NCBI RefSeq assembly: GCF_001552155.1
Contig: NZ_BCQQ01000034.1
Span: 1 to 55,941, forward strand
Source: Actinomadura formosensis NBRC 14204
GTDB lineage: Bacteria; Actinomycetota; Actinomycetes; Streptosporangiales; Streptosporangiaceae
Length of the DNA stretch: 55,941 nt
Direction of reading: 5' to 3'
Shown here: positions 1 through 8,770 of the stretch, one piece after another
Layout of the letters: each line of letters begins with the position of its first letter
How positions within the stretch are numbered: the stretch's first letter is position 1
Made by a program: the position numbers and the translations under genes
Notes under the pieces: generated by a model
The model's database searches: none
What the model was told of the DNA's origin: nothing
What the model saw: only the letters and a program-made list of their open reading frames with translations

Positions 1-852
1 GAGCGCCCGCGCCGCCGGGCTGCGCGGCCCCTCCGCCCGCCAGGCCAGCGCGATCCGCCCGGTCAGCCGCGGCCGGACGATCGGCATCGCGTGCAGGTCG
101 TCCGGCAGGCCGCGGGCGGCGGACTCGGGGAGCATGGCGACACCGAGGCCGTGCGCGGCGATCTGCGCCAGAATGGGCGGTTCGCCGGCCTCGAACGCGA
201 CGCGCGGCCGGAGCCCGGCGTCCGCGAACGCCGAGTCCAGGACGGCCCGCAGCCCGGTCCCCTTCGGCAGGCAGATCAGCGCCTCCCCGGCGAGCGCCCG
301 CAGCGTGATCGTGGACCGCCGCGCCAGCGGGTGATCGCGGCTGACGGCGGCGAAGAGGTCCTCCTCGATGACGACCCTGGTCGCGATGCCCGCGGGCGCT
401 TCGGCGCCGAGGCTGAGGAACGCGAGGTCGATGCGCCCGCCGCGAAGCCCGTCGGCTAGGGTGTCGGCATCCTGCTGAATGACGGCGATCTCCACGTTCG
501 GATGGTCCCGGTGGAATTCGGCCAGCATGCCGGGAAGGTCGAGTGCCCTGATCCAGTCGATGGTGCCGATCGTGACGTGCCCGCGCAGCAGCCCCGTCAG
601 CTCGTCCACCGCCAGCCGCGCGCCTTCGACGGCCGCGAGCGCCGCCCGCGCGTAGGGCAGGACGGCGGCGCCGACCTCGGTCAGCCGGACCGTGCGCCCG
701 GACCGGTCGAGCAGCGGTTGGCCCAGCTCCCGTTCCAGTTGCCGGATCTGCGCGCTGACGCCCGGCTGGGCGACGTGCAGCCGGGCCGCGGCCTTGGTGA
801 AGCTCGCCTCTTCGGTCACCGCAACGAAGTACTCCAACTGGCGCAGCTCCAT
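1..852 (-). CDS. LysR-family transcriptional regulator (3' end cut by window edge)
   Basis: The protein starts MELRQLEYFVAVTEE and has a LysR-type winged helix-turn-helix in the first 60 residues (AQPGVSAQIRQLERELG). A linker helix and the LysR substrate-binding domain follow (GHVTIGTIDWIRALDLP...). The frame is still open at base 1, giving 284 codons, so only the last few residues should be missing. It is a DNA-binding activator or repressor that responds to a small ligand. It is transcribed divergently from the histidine kinase at 1031, and the 178-bp gap would hold both promoters. LysR proteins usually control the divergent neighbour, but nothing in the sequence proves that here, and the ligand cannot be guessed. 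Confidence 0.93.
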   Translation of the reverse strand, partial: MELRQLEYFVAVTEEASFTKAAARLHVAQPGVSAQIRQLERELGQPLLDRSGRTVRLTEVGAAVLPYARAALAAVEGARLAVDELTGLLRGHVTIGTIDWIRALDLPGMLAEFHRDHPNVEIAVIQQDADTLADGLRGGRIDLAFLSLGAEAPAGIATRVVIEEDLFAAVSRDHPLARRSTITLRALAGEALICLPKGTGLRAVLDSAFADAGLRPRVAFEAGEPPILAQIAAHGLGVAMLPESAARGLPDDLHAMPIVRPRLTGRIALAWRAEGPRSPAARAL

Positions 853-1030
853 AACCGGACATGCTAATCCCGAGTTCGTCCAGCTCCTCGGCTTCTGCCG
901 AGACGATGCCGGGCGCACCCGGGGCCGGTGCCGTCGGCAACCATTTCTTTTGCTGCTCTTGGGGGCGTTGCTGCTGTTCAGAGGACTGATTCCGGTCTGG
1001 GCGGTGAAGACCTCACCTGCGGGAGGTCGG

Positions 1031-2398
1031 GTGTACGGACTGCGCACATGGTCCATAAGGGTGCGGATGACCGTGATTGCCGGAATGGTCACCGCGGTGA
1101 TCTGTGTCATCGTGACCGCCCTGATCCTCGCGGAGGTGCGTGACTCCGAGACCGACTCCAGGCGCAGCGAGACGACGGCCGCGGCGCTGCGGGTGGCCTA
1201 TGAACTCCGGCGCGGTCCGGCCCGGACCGGTTTCGGCACCCCGGACGAGGTGGTCGTCCAGGTCACGGACGAGCACCGGACGGTGATCTCGGGGACGCCG
1301 GGCCCGACGCTGAACGGCCCGCCGATCGCCGATTTCCTGCCGTCGGCGAGCCGGGTCTACTCCACGCGGGAGGTGTGCTCGTCCGCGGGCGTGCCGGGCT
1401 GCGCGTGGGTGATCGGATTCCGCATCTACCGGCCGGGCGGGGACTGGTTCGTCTACGCCGCGGCCCCGACCGTCTCCTGGTACGTCAACCCCGGCCTGAT
1501 CATGTTCCTGGTCAGCGTGTCGGTGCTGGCGACTCTGCTGGCGTGCCTGCGCGCCTGGGCGACGGTGGATCAGACCCTCACCCCGGTGGACGCGATCCGC
1601 GCCGAACTGGCGGAGATCACCGCGATGCAGTCGGGCCGCCGGGTGACGGTGCCGGAGAGCCGGGACGAGATCAGGTGGCTGGCGGAGGCCGCGAACGCGA
1701 CCCTCGACCGGCTGGACAGCGCACTGGAGCGGCAGCGCAGCTTCACCTCCGACGCGTCGCACGACCTGCGCAGCCCGATCGCCGCCGCCCGCACGCAACT
1801 GGAGGAGGCGCTGCTCTTCCCCGACCAGGTCGACTGGCCGCGGACGGCGCGGGGCGTCCTGCTGAGCCTGGAACGGCTCCAGGCGATCGTGACGGACCTG
1901 CTGCAACTGGCCCGTCTGGACGCGGCGGCCTGGGAGGAGGTCGAGACGGTCGACCTCGGCGCCATGGTGACCATCGAGATCGCGAGGACGGAGCGGACGA
2001 AGCGGATCGTCCCGCACCTCCAGGAGGGCGTCACGGTCCAGGGGGACCGGCTCCGGCTCCTCCGCCTCTTCACGAACCTGCTGGACAACGCCGAGCGGCA
2101 CGCTGACGCGCGGGTGGACGTCACGGTCCGCCGCAGCGACGAGCACGCCGTCCTGGAGGTTCTGGACGACGGGGCGGGCATCCCCGAGGAGCACCGTGAT
2201 CTGGTCTTCCAGCGGTTCGCGCGGCTGGAGGACAGCAAGGCCCGCGATCCGGCCGGCACCGGCCTCGGGCTGCCCATCGCGCAGGAGATCGCCCGGCTGC
2301 ACGGCGGAACCCTCACGATCGAGGACAGTCCCCGCGGTGCCCGGTTCGTCGTGCGCATACCTCGGAACGTTCCAGAACGTACCGATCCCTCCTCTTAG
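1031..2398 (+). CDS. Sensor histidine kinase (orphan)
   Basis: This is a membrane two-component sensor kinase of about 455 residues. It has an N-terminal membrane helix (residues 12-35), an extracytoplasmic sensor segment (36-150), a second helix (153-175), a HAMP linker, a HisKA dimerisation domain with the phospho-acceptor His in FTSDASHDLRSPI (about H244), and an HATPase_c domain with N, G1 (DDGAGIPEEH) and G2 (GTGLGLPIAQEIA) boxes. The frame is open far upstream, but GTG 1031 follows GGGAGG by 4 nt and places the first helix at the N terminus. The extracellular segment contains two Cys (CSSAGVPGC) that could form a disulfide. No response regulator gene is adjacent, so the partner is unknown. 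Confidence 0.88.
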   Translation: MYGLRTWSIRVRMTVIAGMVTAVICVIVTALILAEVRDSETDSRRSETTAAALRVAYELRRGPARTGFGTPDEVVVQVTDEHRTVISGTPGPTLNGPPIADFLPSASRVYSTREVCSSAGVPGCAWVIGFRIYRPGGDWFVYAAAPTVSWYVNPGLIMFLVSVSVLATLLACLRAWATVDQTLTPVDAIRAELAEITAMQSGRRVTVPESRDEIRWLAEAANATLDRLDSALERQRSFTSDASHDLRSPIAAARTQLEEALLFPDQVDWPRTARGVLLSLERLQAIVTDLLQLARLDAAAWEEVETVDLGAMVTIEIARTERTKRIVPHLQEGVTVQGDRLRLLRLFTNLLDNAERHADARVDVTVRRSDEHAVLEVLDDGAGIPEEHRDLVFQRFARLEDSKARDPAGTGLGLPIAQEIARLHGGTLTIEDSPRGARFVVRIPRNVPERTDPSS

Positions 2399-2490
2399 CC
2401 GGCCCTGGGCGGGATGTGGAAAACCCCACGGCATGGGTGCACGCGGGGTCGTGAGGGTGTGGGGCCCGCGCGGGGACGGGCCGGGACGTG

Positions 2491-4098
2491 TCAGATGACG
2501 GACCGTTCGGGCAGGCCGTGCAGGTAGACCCACCCTTCGATGTCCGTTTGCTTGACCCTGCAACTGATGGGCTCGTACTCGGCGGCGTTCACGTAGCCGG
2601 GGCTGTGGGCGATGACGGAGTCGTAGACGAAGCGCGACGCGATGACACCGAGGTCGGCGCCCGTCGCGACGAGCCTTTCCTTCAGCGGGGCGGCGTCGAG
2701 GAGCCGGGCCGCGGTGATGATCGTCCAGCCGGACACGCCGGGCGGATCGGGCATCACCGGCCCGACGTCGATCGCGACCCGCAACTGGATGCGGACCGGC
2801 TCGCCCGACCGGTGGTTGTGGCGGCGCAGCCGCATGCCGAGCGACGCGATCATGGGGTCGATGACGGTGGAGGTCGGCATCCCGGGCGGGACGACGATCA
2901 GCGCGCCGTCGCCGCGGTCCTCGAGGTGGCAGGCGTCCCAGGACACCCTCGACTCCTCGAAGGACTCCCGGAGGGCGGCGTACATGGCGTGCCGCACCTC
3001 GATCCGGTCGGTGTCGCTGCGGATGCGCGAGCTGAAACCGGCGATGTCGGTGTACACGATGGTGCAGTTCTGGCCCGCCCATGACGGACTGGCGGAACCG
3101 GACGCGGTGCCGGCGGTGGGCTGCGCCTGGGACGGGACAGGAACGGCCGTCCGGGGGCGCGCCTGCGGCGCGGACTGCTCGACCGGGGGGCGGGAGTGTT
3201 CCACTGTGTGCCGGCCGGGCATGGCGCCCTGGTCCGGCCGCGGCGCGGACAATGCGCACAAGCCGGGCGCGAGGCATCGGGTGATCGTCGCGCACGGGAC
3301 GATATGGGGATCGGCCACCGCGTACGGGGGATGAGGGGGCCACTGCGGCGGTATAGACGTGTACCCCGTCGCGTAGGGCAGCGGGGGGCCGTACCGGACC
3401 GCGTACCCGTGCCGCGCATCGGGAACGGCGTACGGGACGACGTACGGCCGCTGCGGGAGACCGGGCTGCTGCGGGAGACCGGGCTGCTGCGGGAGACCGG
3501 GCTGCTCGGTGAGCCGGTCGTACATCTCGCGTTCCATGACGGTGAACACGCGCGGGTAGCGCTCCAGGTAGGCGGCGAACTCCTGCGTGGTCATGCACAG
3601 GGCGTGGAGGACGTCCAGGGCGATGACGGTGGCCGAGCGCCGGCGCAGTTCCAGCGCGGCGCGTTCGCCGATGATGTCGCCGGGGCCGCGGTGGGCGATG
3701 ATCCGTTCGGTGCCGTCCCGCTCGACGCAGACCCGCACCATGCCGGACGTGATCACGAGCGTGCGGTCGGCGAGTTGCCCTTCGGACCACAGCACCGCGC
3801 CGGCCGGGTAGACCACCTCCCGGGCGGAGGCGAAGAACGCGACCTGCTCGATGTTCGTGAGGGATCGCCAGAACCGGAGCCGCTCGGTGGCCTCGGTCTG
3901 CCGGGCGGATACCGGACGCGCGGCCTGCCGCGGCTCAAGGCCGCGGTTCTCGGCCCCCGGCTCGCCGTACGCCGGTTCGTCGTGCGCCTGTTCGTCATAT
4001 GCCGGTTCGTCGTACGCCGGCGAGGGGCCGGCGGTGCCCGTCCGGGGGCGGACGATCTGGTCCGGGTCGTGCCGGCGGGCGTGTTCGGCCATCAGCAC
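2491..4098 (-). CDS. Cyclic-nucleotide-binding domain / class III cyclase-like fusion protein
   Basis: The 535-residue soluble protein has four parts. First is an N-terminal low-complexity segment with AYDEP-type repeats (about 28-50). Second is a cNMP-binding beta-roll (about 70-200; GAVLWSEGQLADRTLVITSG and GPGDIIGERAALE). Third is a Pro/Gln/Tyr-rich linker with three QQPGLP-type units. Fourth is a C-terminal domain resembling class III nucleotide cyclases (YTDIAGFSSRIRSD, LEDRGDGALIVVPPG). The second metal-binding/catalytic region is weakly conserved, so it may be a regulatory or degenerate cyclase. GTG 4098 has AAGG at good spacing; ATG 4092 is an alternative. No signal peptide is seen. 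A role as a cNMP-responsive signalling protein is inference. Confidence 0.82.
   Translation of the reverse strand: MLMAEHARRHDPDQIVRPRTGTAGPSPAYDEPAYDEQAHDEPAYGEPGAENRGLEPRQAARPVSARQTEATERLRFWRSLTNIEQVAFFASAREVVYPAGAVLWSEGQLADRTLVITSGMVRVCVERDGTERIIAHRGPGDIIGERAALELRRRSATVIALDVLHALCMTTQEFAAYLERYPRVFTVMEREMYDRLTEQPGLPQQPGLPQQPGLPQRPYVVPYAVPDARHGYAVRYGPPLPYATGYTSIPPQWPPHPPYAVADPHIVPCATITRCLAPGLCALSAPRPDQGAMPGRHTVEHSRPPVEQSAPQARPRTAVPVPSQAQPTAGTASGSASPSWAGQNCTIVYTDIAGFSSRIRSDTDRIEVRHAMYAALRESFEESRVSWDACHLEDRGDGALIVVPPGMPTSTVIDPMIASLGMRLRRHNHRSGEPVRIQLRVAIDVGPVMPDPPGVSGWTIITAARLLDAAPLKERLVATGADLGVIASRFVYDSVIAHSPGYVNAAEYEPISCRVKQTDIEGWVYLHGLPERSVI
3451..3504. repeat. Three perfect tandem copies of an 18-bp unit inside a CDS
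   Basis: The unit CTGCGGGAGACCGGGCTG (plus strand) is repeated three times in register (3451-3468, 3469-3486, 3487-3504). In the minus-strand gene it encodes three hexapeptides QQPGLP/QRP-like in the linker between the cNMP-binding and cyclase-like domains. The unit length is a multiple of three, so copy-number change would keep the frame. Confidence 0.95.
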
Positions 4099-4965
4099 AC
4101 CCGCCTTGCGCCCGGCCGCGGGGAGAACGATGGAGTCGTGGTGTTCCTGGGGTGGACGTCAAAGATCGGGGGATGAATCTGCTCTCTTGACATGTCAAGG
4201 GCCCCATGCCTCGAAGCGCGACTCCGGGTCCCGTGGGTGGTGCCGGGGGCACCCGGTACCGGCCCACCGTGGCCGAAGTCACATCACCTATAGCCCGTAC
4301 CGCATGATCGCGGTTAGACTGGGTGAGTCCGCAGAAAACGTTTCGGCAGGTCAGCCCCGATATTTCTGCGTTTCCGCAGGTGTCTGCGCAGGCCCGCCGG
4401 GGTGCTTTCGCGCGACTCAGGGAGTCGCTCTCCACTTTCCGCCGGTCGTCTTGGCTGCCAACCGGTGATCGGCGGAAGTGGCGGGCGACTCTGTCATGCC
4501 CGCCGCCGGCGTTCGCCGGCGATGCCGAAGTCTCGTGGCGTTATCGACCTCCCCGTTCGGCGCGTGCCCCCGTGTCCCTCGTGTACCGGCGGTGCCCCCG
4601 TGGCCCGTTCCTCCGGCGGGGAGAGCCCCGGCCGGGGGACACGCGCGTCCCGTCCAGAACTCTTCACCCTGTGTCAAGACCGTCGATGCCCGGATGTGGC
4701 ATCAAGTCCCGTGGCAAGTCGGCGTCTGCTAGTCTGCTATGTAGCACATTACAACATAGTTCACCGGCATGCAGCAGCCTGAAAGCTTCTGCCGCGACTT
4801 TTGGGCGATATGACGGGGTCTGGCATGGGGGACGAAGATCTCATGGCCGAGACATGTAGCACAGTGGATGCAAGTGGGATGCCGCCTCTTTTTGTGCCAT
4901 GTAGCATCCAGGCTGGTGGCATTAGCTACTTAGAGTGACGATCACTACTTAAAGCGAGCGAAACG
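4099..4965. promoter_or_regulatory. 867-bp intergenic region between divergent genes, AT-richer near 4966
   Basis: No convincing gene is seen: the open frames here have poor third-position G+C bias and no ribosome-binding site. The right half is clearly less G+C-rich. It contains three copies of ATGTAGCA (listed separately), a CTATGT/ACATAG inverted pair (4737-4759), and a CTACTTA direct repeat (4926-4932 and 4945-4951) just before the ATG at 4966. A GCCGGCG-TT-CGCCGGC hairpin lies at 4505-4520. The likely content is promoters of the two flanking genes and operators of the DUF5753 regulator. Confidence 0.6.
4739..4906 (+). repeat. Three direct copies of ATGTAGCA upstream of the XRE-DUF5753 gene
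   Basis: ATGTAGCA occurs at 4739-4746, 4854-4861 and 4899-4906; the first two extend to ATGTAGCAC. The last copy ends 59 nt before the start codon at 4966. Spaced short direct repeats in front of an XRE regulator suggest an autoregulatory operator, which is inference. Confidence 0.55.
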
Positions 4966-5838
4966 ATGACCAGTGACCAGGGACCGATAGTCCAAAGCGC
5001 GCTGCTGCGTACCGAACTCGTCCGCCTGCGCAAGGAGAAGAGGCTGACGCAGGAGCAGGTGGCGCGGCAGCTCGAATGGTCCCCGTCGAAGCTCATCAGG
5101 GTGGAGGGCGGCAAGAACGCCATCACCCGGACCGACCTGCAGGCTCTGCTCGCCGTGTACGACGTCACCTCGGAGGGACGCCAGGAGCGGTTGCAGGCGC
5201 TGGCTCGCGGCGCGCGGGAACCGGCCTGGTGGAACGCCTACCGCGGAGAGCTGGACCCGAGCTTCCTGAACTACGTGGGCTACTGCGCGGGCGCGGCCTT
5301 CATCCGGCAGTTCCACGGGACGGTCGTGCCGGGGCTGATCCAGACCCCCGAGTACGCCGAGGCGCTCAGCACCGGCAAGGTCTCCGAGCAGGCGAGAGCC
5401 CTCGCGGTGAAACTGCGCATCCAGCGGCAGCAGGAACTCGCCAAGCGGGAGAATCCGCCGCGGCAGCACTACATCATCGACGAGGCCGTCATCCGCCGCC
5501 ACGTCGGCATCTCCATCGATCCCGGGATCATGCCGGCCCAGCTCAACTACATCGCCGACGCCGCCGAGCGCGACGACGTGCTGACGGTCAGGGTCGTCCC
5601 GTTCAAAGCGGGAGCGCACGTCGGGCTGGACGGGCCGTTCAGCGTCCTGGAATTCGACGGCGACCTCGACGACGTCCTGTATCTGGAGGGACGGTCGGGC
5701 GCCAGCGTGATGATCACCGGGGAGGACGACCGGATCGCCGAGTACCGCGACGCCTTCGAAATCCTGCTGGAGCAGGCGCTGCCGGCCGACCAGTCGATCG
5801 AGCTGATGCGCCAGGCCGCCGAAGACCTCATGGCTTGA
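4966..5838 (+). CDS. XRE-family regulator with DUF5753 (Scr1-like)
   Basis: The 290-residue cytoplasmic regulator has an N-terminal XRE helix-turn-helix (about residues 12-66; LRKEKRLTQEQVARQLEWS) and a C-terminal DUF5753 domain (about 100-285; REPAWWNAY, VVPGLIQTPEYA, LDDVLYLEG). This architecture is typical of actinomycete Scr1-type proteins, which are usually encoded next to a small DUF397 protein and can behave as antitoxin-like partners or developmental/antibiotic regulators. The DUF397 partner follows at 6095, 256 nt downstream, which is farther than usual. The start ATG 4966 has only a weak SD. The upstream region carries repeats likely used for autoregulation. Confidence 0.9.
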   Translation: MTSDQGPIVQSALLRTELVRLRKEKRLTQEQVARQLEWSPSKLIRVEGGKNAITRTDLQALLAVYDVTSEGRQERLQALARGAREPAWWNAYRGELDPSFLNYVGYCAGAAFIRQFHGTVVPGLIQTPEYAEALSTGKVSEQARALAVKLRIQRQQELAKRENPPRQHYIIDEAVIRRHVGISIDPGIMPAQLNYIADAAERDDVLTVRVVPFKAGAHVGLDGPFSVLEFDGDLDDVLYLEGRSGASVMITGEDDRIAEYRDAFEILLEQALPADQSIELMRQAAEDLMA

Positions 5839-6094
5839 CTCTGAGACCCCGACTCGACTCCACCGGAGGTGACGGCCGCATCGAGCATCCCCAAGGCGAG
5901 TAGCCGCCATAGCGCACAAAGTGATCTTGTGTTCCCTTGTAGGCGGAATAACTGGAACCGTTTACACTCGTGATCGGGAAATTTTCCACAAGGTCGTGCT
6001 TTGTCGTGCCCTGCTTGGTGCTCGCCCGCCGGGTGTTCCCGCCCGATCGGTCCGGCGAGGCGGCACCTGCCGGCAATGGACGGAGGGTTGCTGG

Positions 6095-6307
6095 ATGGTG
6101 GACCTGTCGACTAGGAGAGCCGTGCTGAACTGGCGCAAGAGCAGTGCGAGCCAGGCCGCCAACGAGTGTGTGGAGGTGGCGGCGTCCGGCCCGTCGGTGC
6201 TGGTCCGTGATTCCCACGACCACGCCGCCGGAGTCATCGCCCTGGCTTCCACGCAGTGGAGGGGCCTCCTGAATGCCATTCGAAACGGAGAGTTGGACCG
6301 GCGCTGA
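6095..6307 (+). CDS. DUF397 domain protein
   Basis: This 70-residue protein is nearly all DUF397: LNWRKSSASQAANECVEVA, a central VLVRDS segment and the final W..LL..IR..EL helix. ATG 6095 is chosen because GGAGGG at 6082-6087 lies 7 nt upstream and the family begins just before the conserved W-R-K-S-S. DUF397 proteins pair with XRE-DUF5753 regulators (Scr2/Scr1 in Streptomyces); the partner is at 4966. The 256-bp gap contains AT-rich sequence and probably a separate promoter. The biochemical function of DUF397 is not firmly known. Confidence 0.88.
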   Translation: MVDLSTRRAVLNWRKSSASQAANECVEVAASGPSVLVRDSHDHAAGVIALASTQWRGLLNAIRNGELDRR

Positions 6308-6420
6308 GTCACCCGACTCATTTCCCCGCTCCCACATGAATTGTCGTATATCGCGACTTCCTGATGGCTTTACTGGCGAGCTTTGACAGGACGGCGGGCG
6401 GCCCGGCTCGTATTCGGGGC

Positions 6421-6450
6421 ACCCTGAGCGGACCCTGAGCGGACCCTGAA
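6421..6450 (+). repeat. Short tandem repeat (11-bp unit) in a promoter region
   Basis: ACCCTGAGCGG occurs twice head to tail (6421-6431, 6432-6442), followed by a partial copy ACCCTGAA (6443-6450). It lies 110-140 nt upstream of the secreted hydrolase start at 6559. It could be a regulator site or simple slippage; there is nothing further to support a function. Confidence 0.6.
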
Positions 6451-6558
6451 CCGTCCCTGATCGCCCTGTTCCGGTGAAGGACCGGCCCCTAGCTTGATCG
6501 TCAGTGACCCGCCGAGGCGGGCCGATCTCCCCTCTGACGTCCCTTCACCGGAGGACAC

Positions 6559-8043
6559 ATGCTGCGCAGACACCGGGCCGCCGCCTGGGGCACGGCCGCC
6601 GTGACGGGCCTCGCGCTCGTCGTGGCGTCCATCCCCGCACGGGCGGGCGGGGCCGAGGCCGCACCCGCCACGTCCACGATCGGCTGGAGGGCGTGCGGGC
6701 CCGACGGCGGAGCCGAATGCGCGACCCTGCGGCTGCCGGTCGACTGGTCGCACCCGGGCGGGCCGACGTTCGGGCTGGCGATCGCGCGCCGCAAGGCCCT
6801 CGACCCGGCCGCCCGCATCGGCACCCTCGTGTTCGGCCCCGGCGGACCGGGCGACTCCGGCGTGGACCGTGTCACCCGACTCGAAGGCGGCATCGACCGG
6901 TTCAGCGACGAACTCCGCAAACGCTTCGACATCGTCAGCTTCGACCCGCGCGGGGTGGGCGCCAGCCAGCCGGTCACCTGCTCCGCCGCCCTCCTCGGCG
7001 CCCGCCCGTCCCCGATGATCAAGAGCTCGGAGCAGTTCGCCGCGGCCCTCGCCCACAACGCGCGCCTCCGCGCCGACTGCCGGGCCCGCACCGGACCGCT
7101 CTACGACCACGCCGACACGCTCAGCACCGTCCGCGACGTGGACGCCCTCCGCGCCGCGCTCGGCGAGTCGAAACTGACCTTCCATGGCAGCTCGTACGGG
7201 ACGCTCCTGGGCGAGATGTACGCCGAGACGTTCCCGGAGCACGTCCGCGCGATGGTCCTGGAGAGCGTCGTCGACCACAGCGTCCGCAGCACCCGCCGGT
7301 TCCTGGTATCCGAACTGGCCGCGGCACAGGACTCCTTCGGCCAGTTCGTCGCCTGGTGCAAGCGCACGGAGAGCTGCGCCCTGCACGGCAAGGACGTCCG
7401 CGCCGTCTGGCGGGACCTGCGCGCCCGCGCGGCACGTGGCGAACTGTCCGACCCCACGGCCCCCGGGCGGCCGCTTCCGGAATTCCACCTGGTGCTGATG
7501 GCCTACAAGAAGTTCTACGGCCCCGACTGGGCGGAGCTGGCTTCGATCCTGGCCACGCTGAACGAGAGCAAGCCTCCCAAGGGAACGCCGCAGCCCGCGA
7601 AGACGCCCGCTGAGGCCACCGCCACGGACAACTTCACCGCGCAGTTCTGCTCGGACTGGAGCCTGCCCGTCCGCGACTACAAGCACTACGCCAAGCTGAT
7701 GCGGCACACGGCCAAGGTCGCGCCCGACATGACGTACGCGCGTCCCGCCATGGCGGTTTCCACGTGCCTCGGCTGGCCGCAGCCCGTCCGCAACCCGCAG
7801 CATCGCCTCCGCGTCCACGGCAGCGCGCCCATCCTGCTGTCGAACGCCGTTCACGACCCGGCGACCCCGTACTCGTGGGCCCAGAACGTGGCCCGCCAGC
7901 TCGGCCGGACGGCGACACTCCTCACCTACGAGGGCGCCGGCCACGGCACCTACAACCGGGGTCCCTGCACGCGGGACACGATCGACCGCTACCTGATCTC
8001 CCTGCGACTCCCCGACCGGGCCACCACCTGCCCCGCGACCTGA
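6559..8043 (+). CDS. Secreted alpha/beta-hydrolase, tripeptidyl-aminopeptidase-like
   Basis: The 494-residue exported serine hydrolase belongs to the actinomycete TAP/SlpD group. A Sec-type signal peptide is visible (basic MLRRHR, a hydrophobic core to about residue 28, cleavage near ARA-GG). The alpha/beta-hydrolase core contains an oxyanion region (FGPGGPGDSG), the nucleophile Ser in FHGSSYGTLLGE (about residue 214), the acid Asp in NAVHDPATPYSWA, and the His in GAGHGTYNRGPC. A TAP-like C-terminal domain holds the last two. The ATG follows GGAGG with good spacing (CCGGAGGACACATG). Likely activity is release of N-terminal peptides from extracellular proteins or peptides. It is monocistronic and convergent with 8087. 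Confidence 0.9.
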   Translation: MLRRHRAAAWGTAAVTGLALVVASIPARAGGAEAAPATSTIGWRACGPDGGAECATLRLPVDWSHPGGPTFGLAIARRKALDPAARIGTLVFGPGGPGDSGVDRVTRLEGGIDRFSDELRKRFDIVSFDPRGVGASQPVTCSAALLGARPSPMIKSSEQFAAALAHNARLRADCRARTGPLYDHADTLSTVRDVDALRAALGESKLTFHGSSYGTLLGEMYAETFPEHVRAMVLESVVDHSVRSTRRFLVSELAAAQDSFGQFVAWCKRTESCALHGKDVRAVWRDLRARAARGELSDPTAPGRPLPEFHLVLMAYKKFYGPDWAELASILATLNESKPPKGTPQPAKTPAEATATDNFTAQFCSDWSLPVRDYKHYAKLMRHTAKVAPDMTYARPAMAVSTCLGWPQPVRNPQHRLRVHGSAPILLSNAVHDPATPYSWAQNVARQLGRTATLLTYEGAGHGTYNRGPCTRDTIDRYLISLRLPDRATTCPAT

Positions 8044-8086
8044 CCCCGCCGGCGGAGCCGAGGCCGCACCCGGACGGGACGCATGG

Positions 8087-8770
8087 TCAGTAGAGGAAGG
8101 GGATCTCTATGCCCTCGGCGCCGGTCAGGGCGGTGCCGGGGGAGCGGCCCAGGAGCCAGGCCAGCAGGGACGTTGCGGGGCCGGTGACGACGAGGTCGCC
8201 GTTGCCGTGCTCTTGGCCCGTGTCGGTGGCGTACAGGCGGAGGTTCGGGGCGTCGTCGCGGCGGGCGAAGGAGGCGGTGACGCTCACCAGCAGCCGGGCG
8301 GTGAAGCCGGCGGGCCAGTCGCCGGGCGTGAAACCGGCGTCCAGGTCGACATGGTGGATGAGCACCTCGGTGAGGCGTGCGTCGGCGGCTCGGGCGGCGG
8401 GGTGGCGGGCGCCCGTGGTCCATTGGACGGTGCGCTCCCACGCCTCGTCCGGCATGAGGGTGAATGCCTCGGCGAACCTGTCGGCGCTTTCCCGGACGTC
8501 CGCCAGGAGGGCGTCCGCCGGGCGGCCCGCGCCTTCCGCTATTTCGGCGGCGCGGGCCTCCAGGCCGGGGTACTCGTAGGACTCGACGCCGGTACGCGCC
8601 CAGGTGAGCAGGCGGGTGCCGCCGTCGGCGTTGCGGGCGAGGTGGGTGAGGACGTGGCCGCGCGTCCAGCCGGGGAGCAGGGACGGCGCGCGGACGCCGT
8701 CGTCATCGAGGCGGGCCGCGCTGGCCAGGAGGGCTTCGGTCGCGGCGGTGATCTCGGCGAGGGCGATCAC
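8087..8770 (-). CDS. DinB-fold, maleylpyruvate isomerase family mycothiol-dependent enzyme
   Basis: The 227-residue protein has the helical DinB/MDMPI architecture: an N-terminal metal-binding helix bundle (LLPGWTRGHVLTHLARNADG, with the family His), a middle helix with LTEVLIHHVDLDAGF supplying further His ligands, and a C-terminal SCP2-like extension (VTGPATSLLAWLLGR). Family members use mycothiol as thiol cofactor for isomerisation or transfer reactions; the substrate cannot be read from sequence. GTG 8770 overlaps the stop of the upstream beta-helix/AAA+ gene by 4 nt (GTGA), implying translational coupling and shared function. Confidence 0.85.
   Translation of the reverse strand: MIALAEITAATEALLASAARLDDDGVRAPSLLPGWTRGHVLTHLARNADGGTRLLTWARTGVESYEYPGLEARAAEIAEGAGRPADALLADVRESADRFAEAFTLMPDEAWERTVQWTTGARHPAARAADARLTEVLIHHVDLDAGFTPGDWPAGFTARLLVSVTASFARRDDAPNLRLYATDTGQEHGNGDLVVTGPATSLLAWLLGRSPGTALTGAEGIEIPFLY

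Noticed and set aside
3451..3504. Regular repeats considered as a CRISPR array
   Set aside because: The units are directly adjacent without spacers and lie in frame inside a coding linker.
1013..3790. A 925-codon minus-strand open frame spanning the kinase and part of the cyclase-like gene
   Set aside because: It crosses two convergent real genes and is Arg/Pro-rich low-complexity translation.
4323..4859. A 178-codon frame in the region before the XRE-DUF5753 gene
   Set aside because: Poor codon bias, no SD, overlaps repeats and the AT-rich promoter; treated as non-coding.
6370..7944. A 524-codon minus-strand frame opposite the secreted hydrolase
   Set aside because: It is antisense to a gene with signal peptide and catalytic triad; the composition is typical of a shadow frame.
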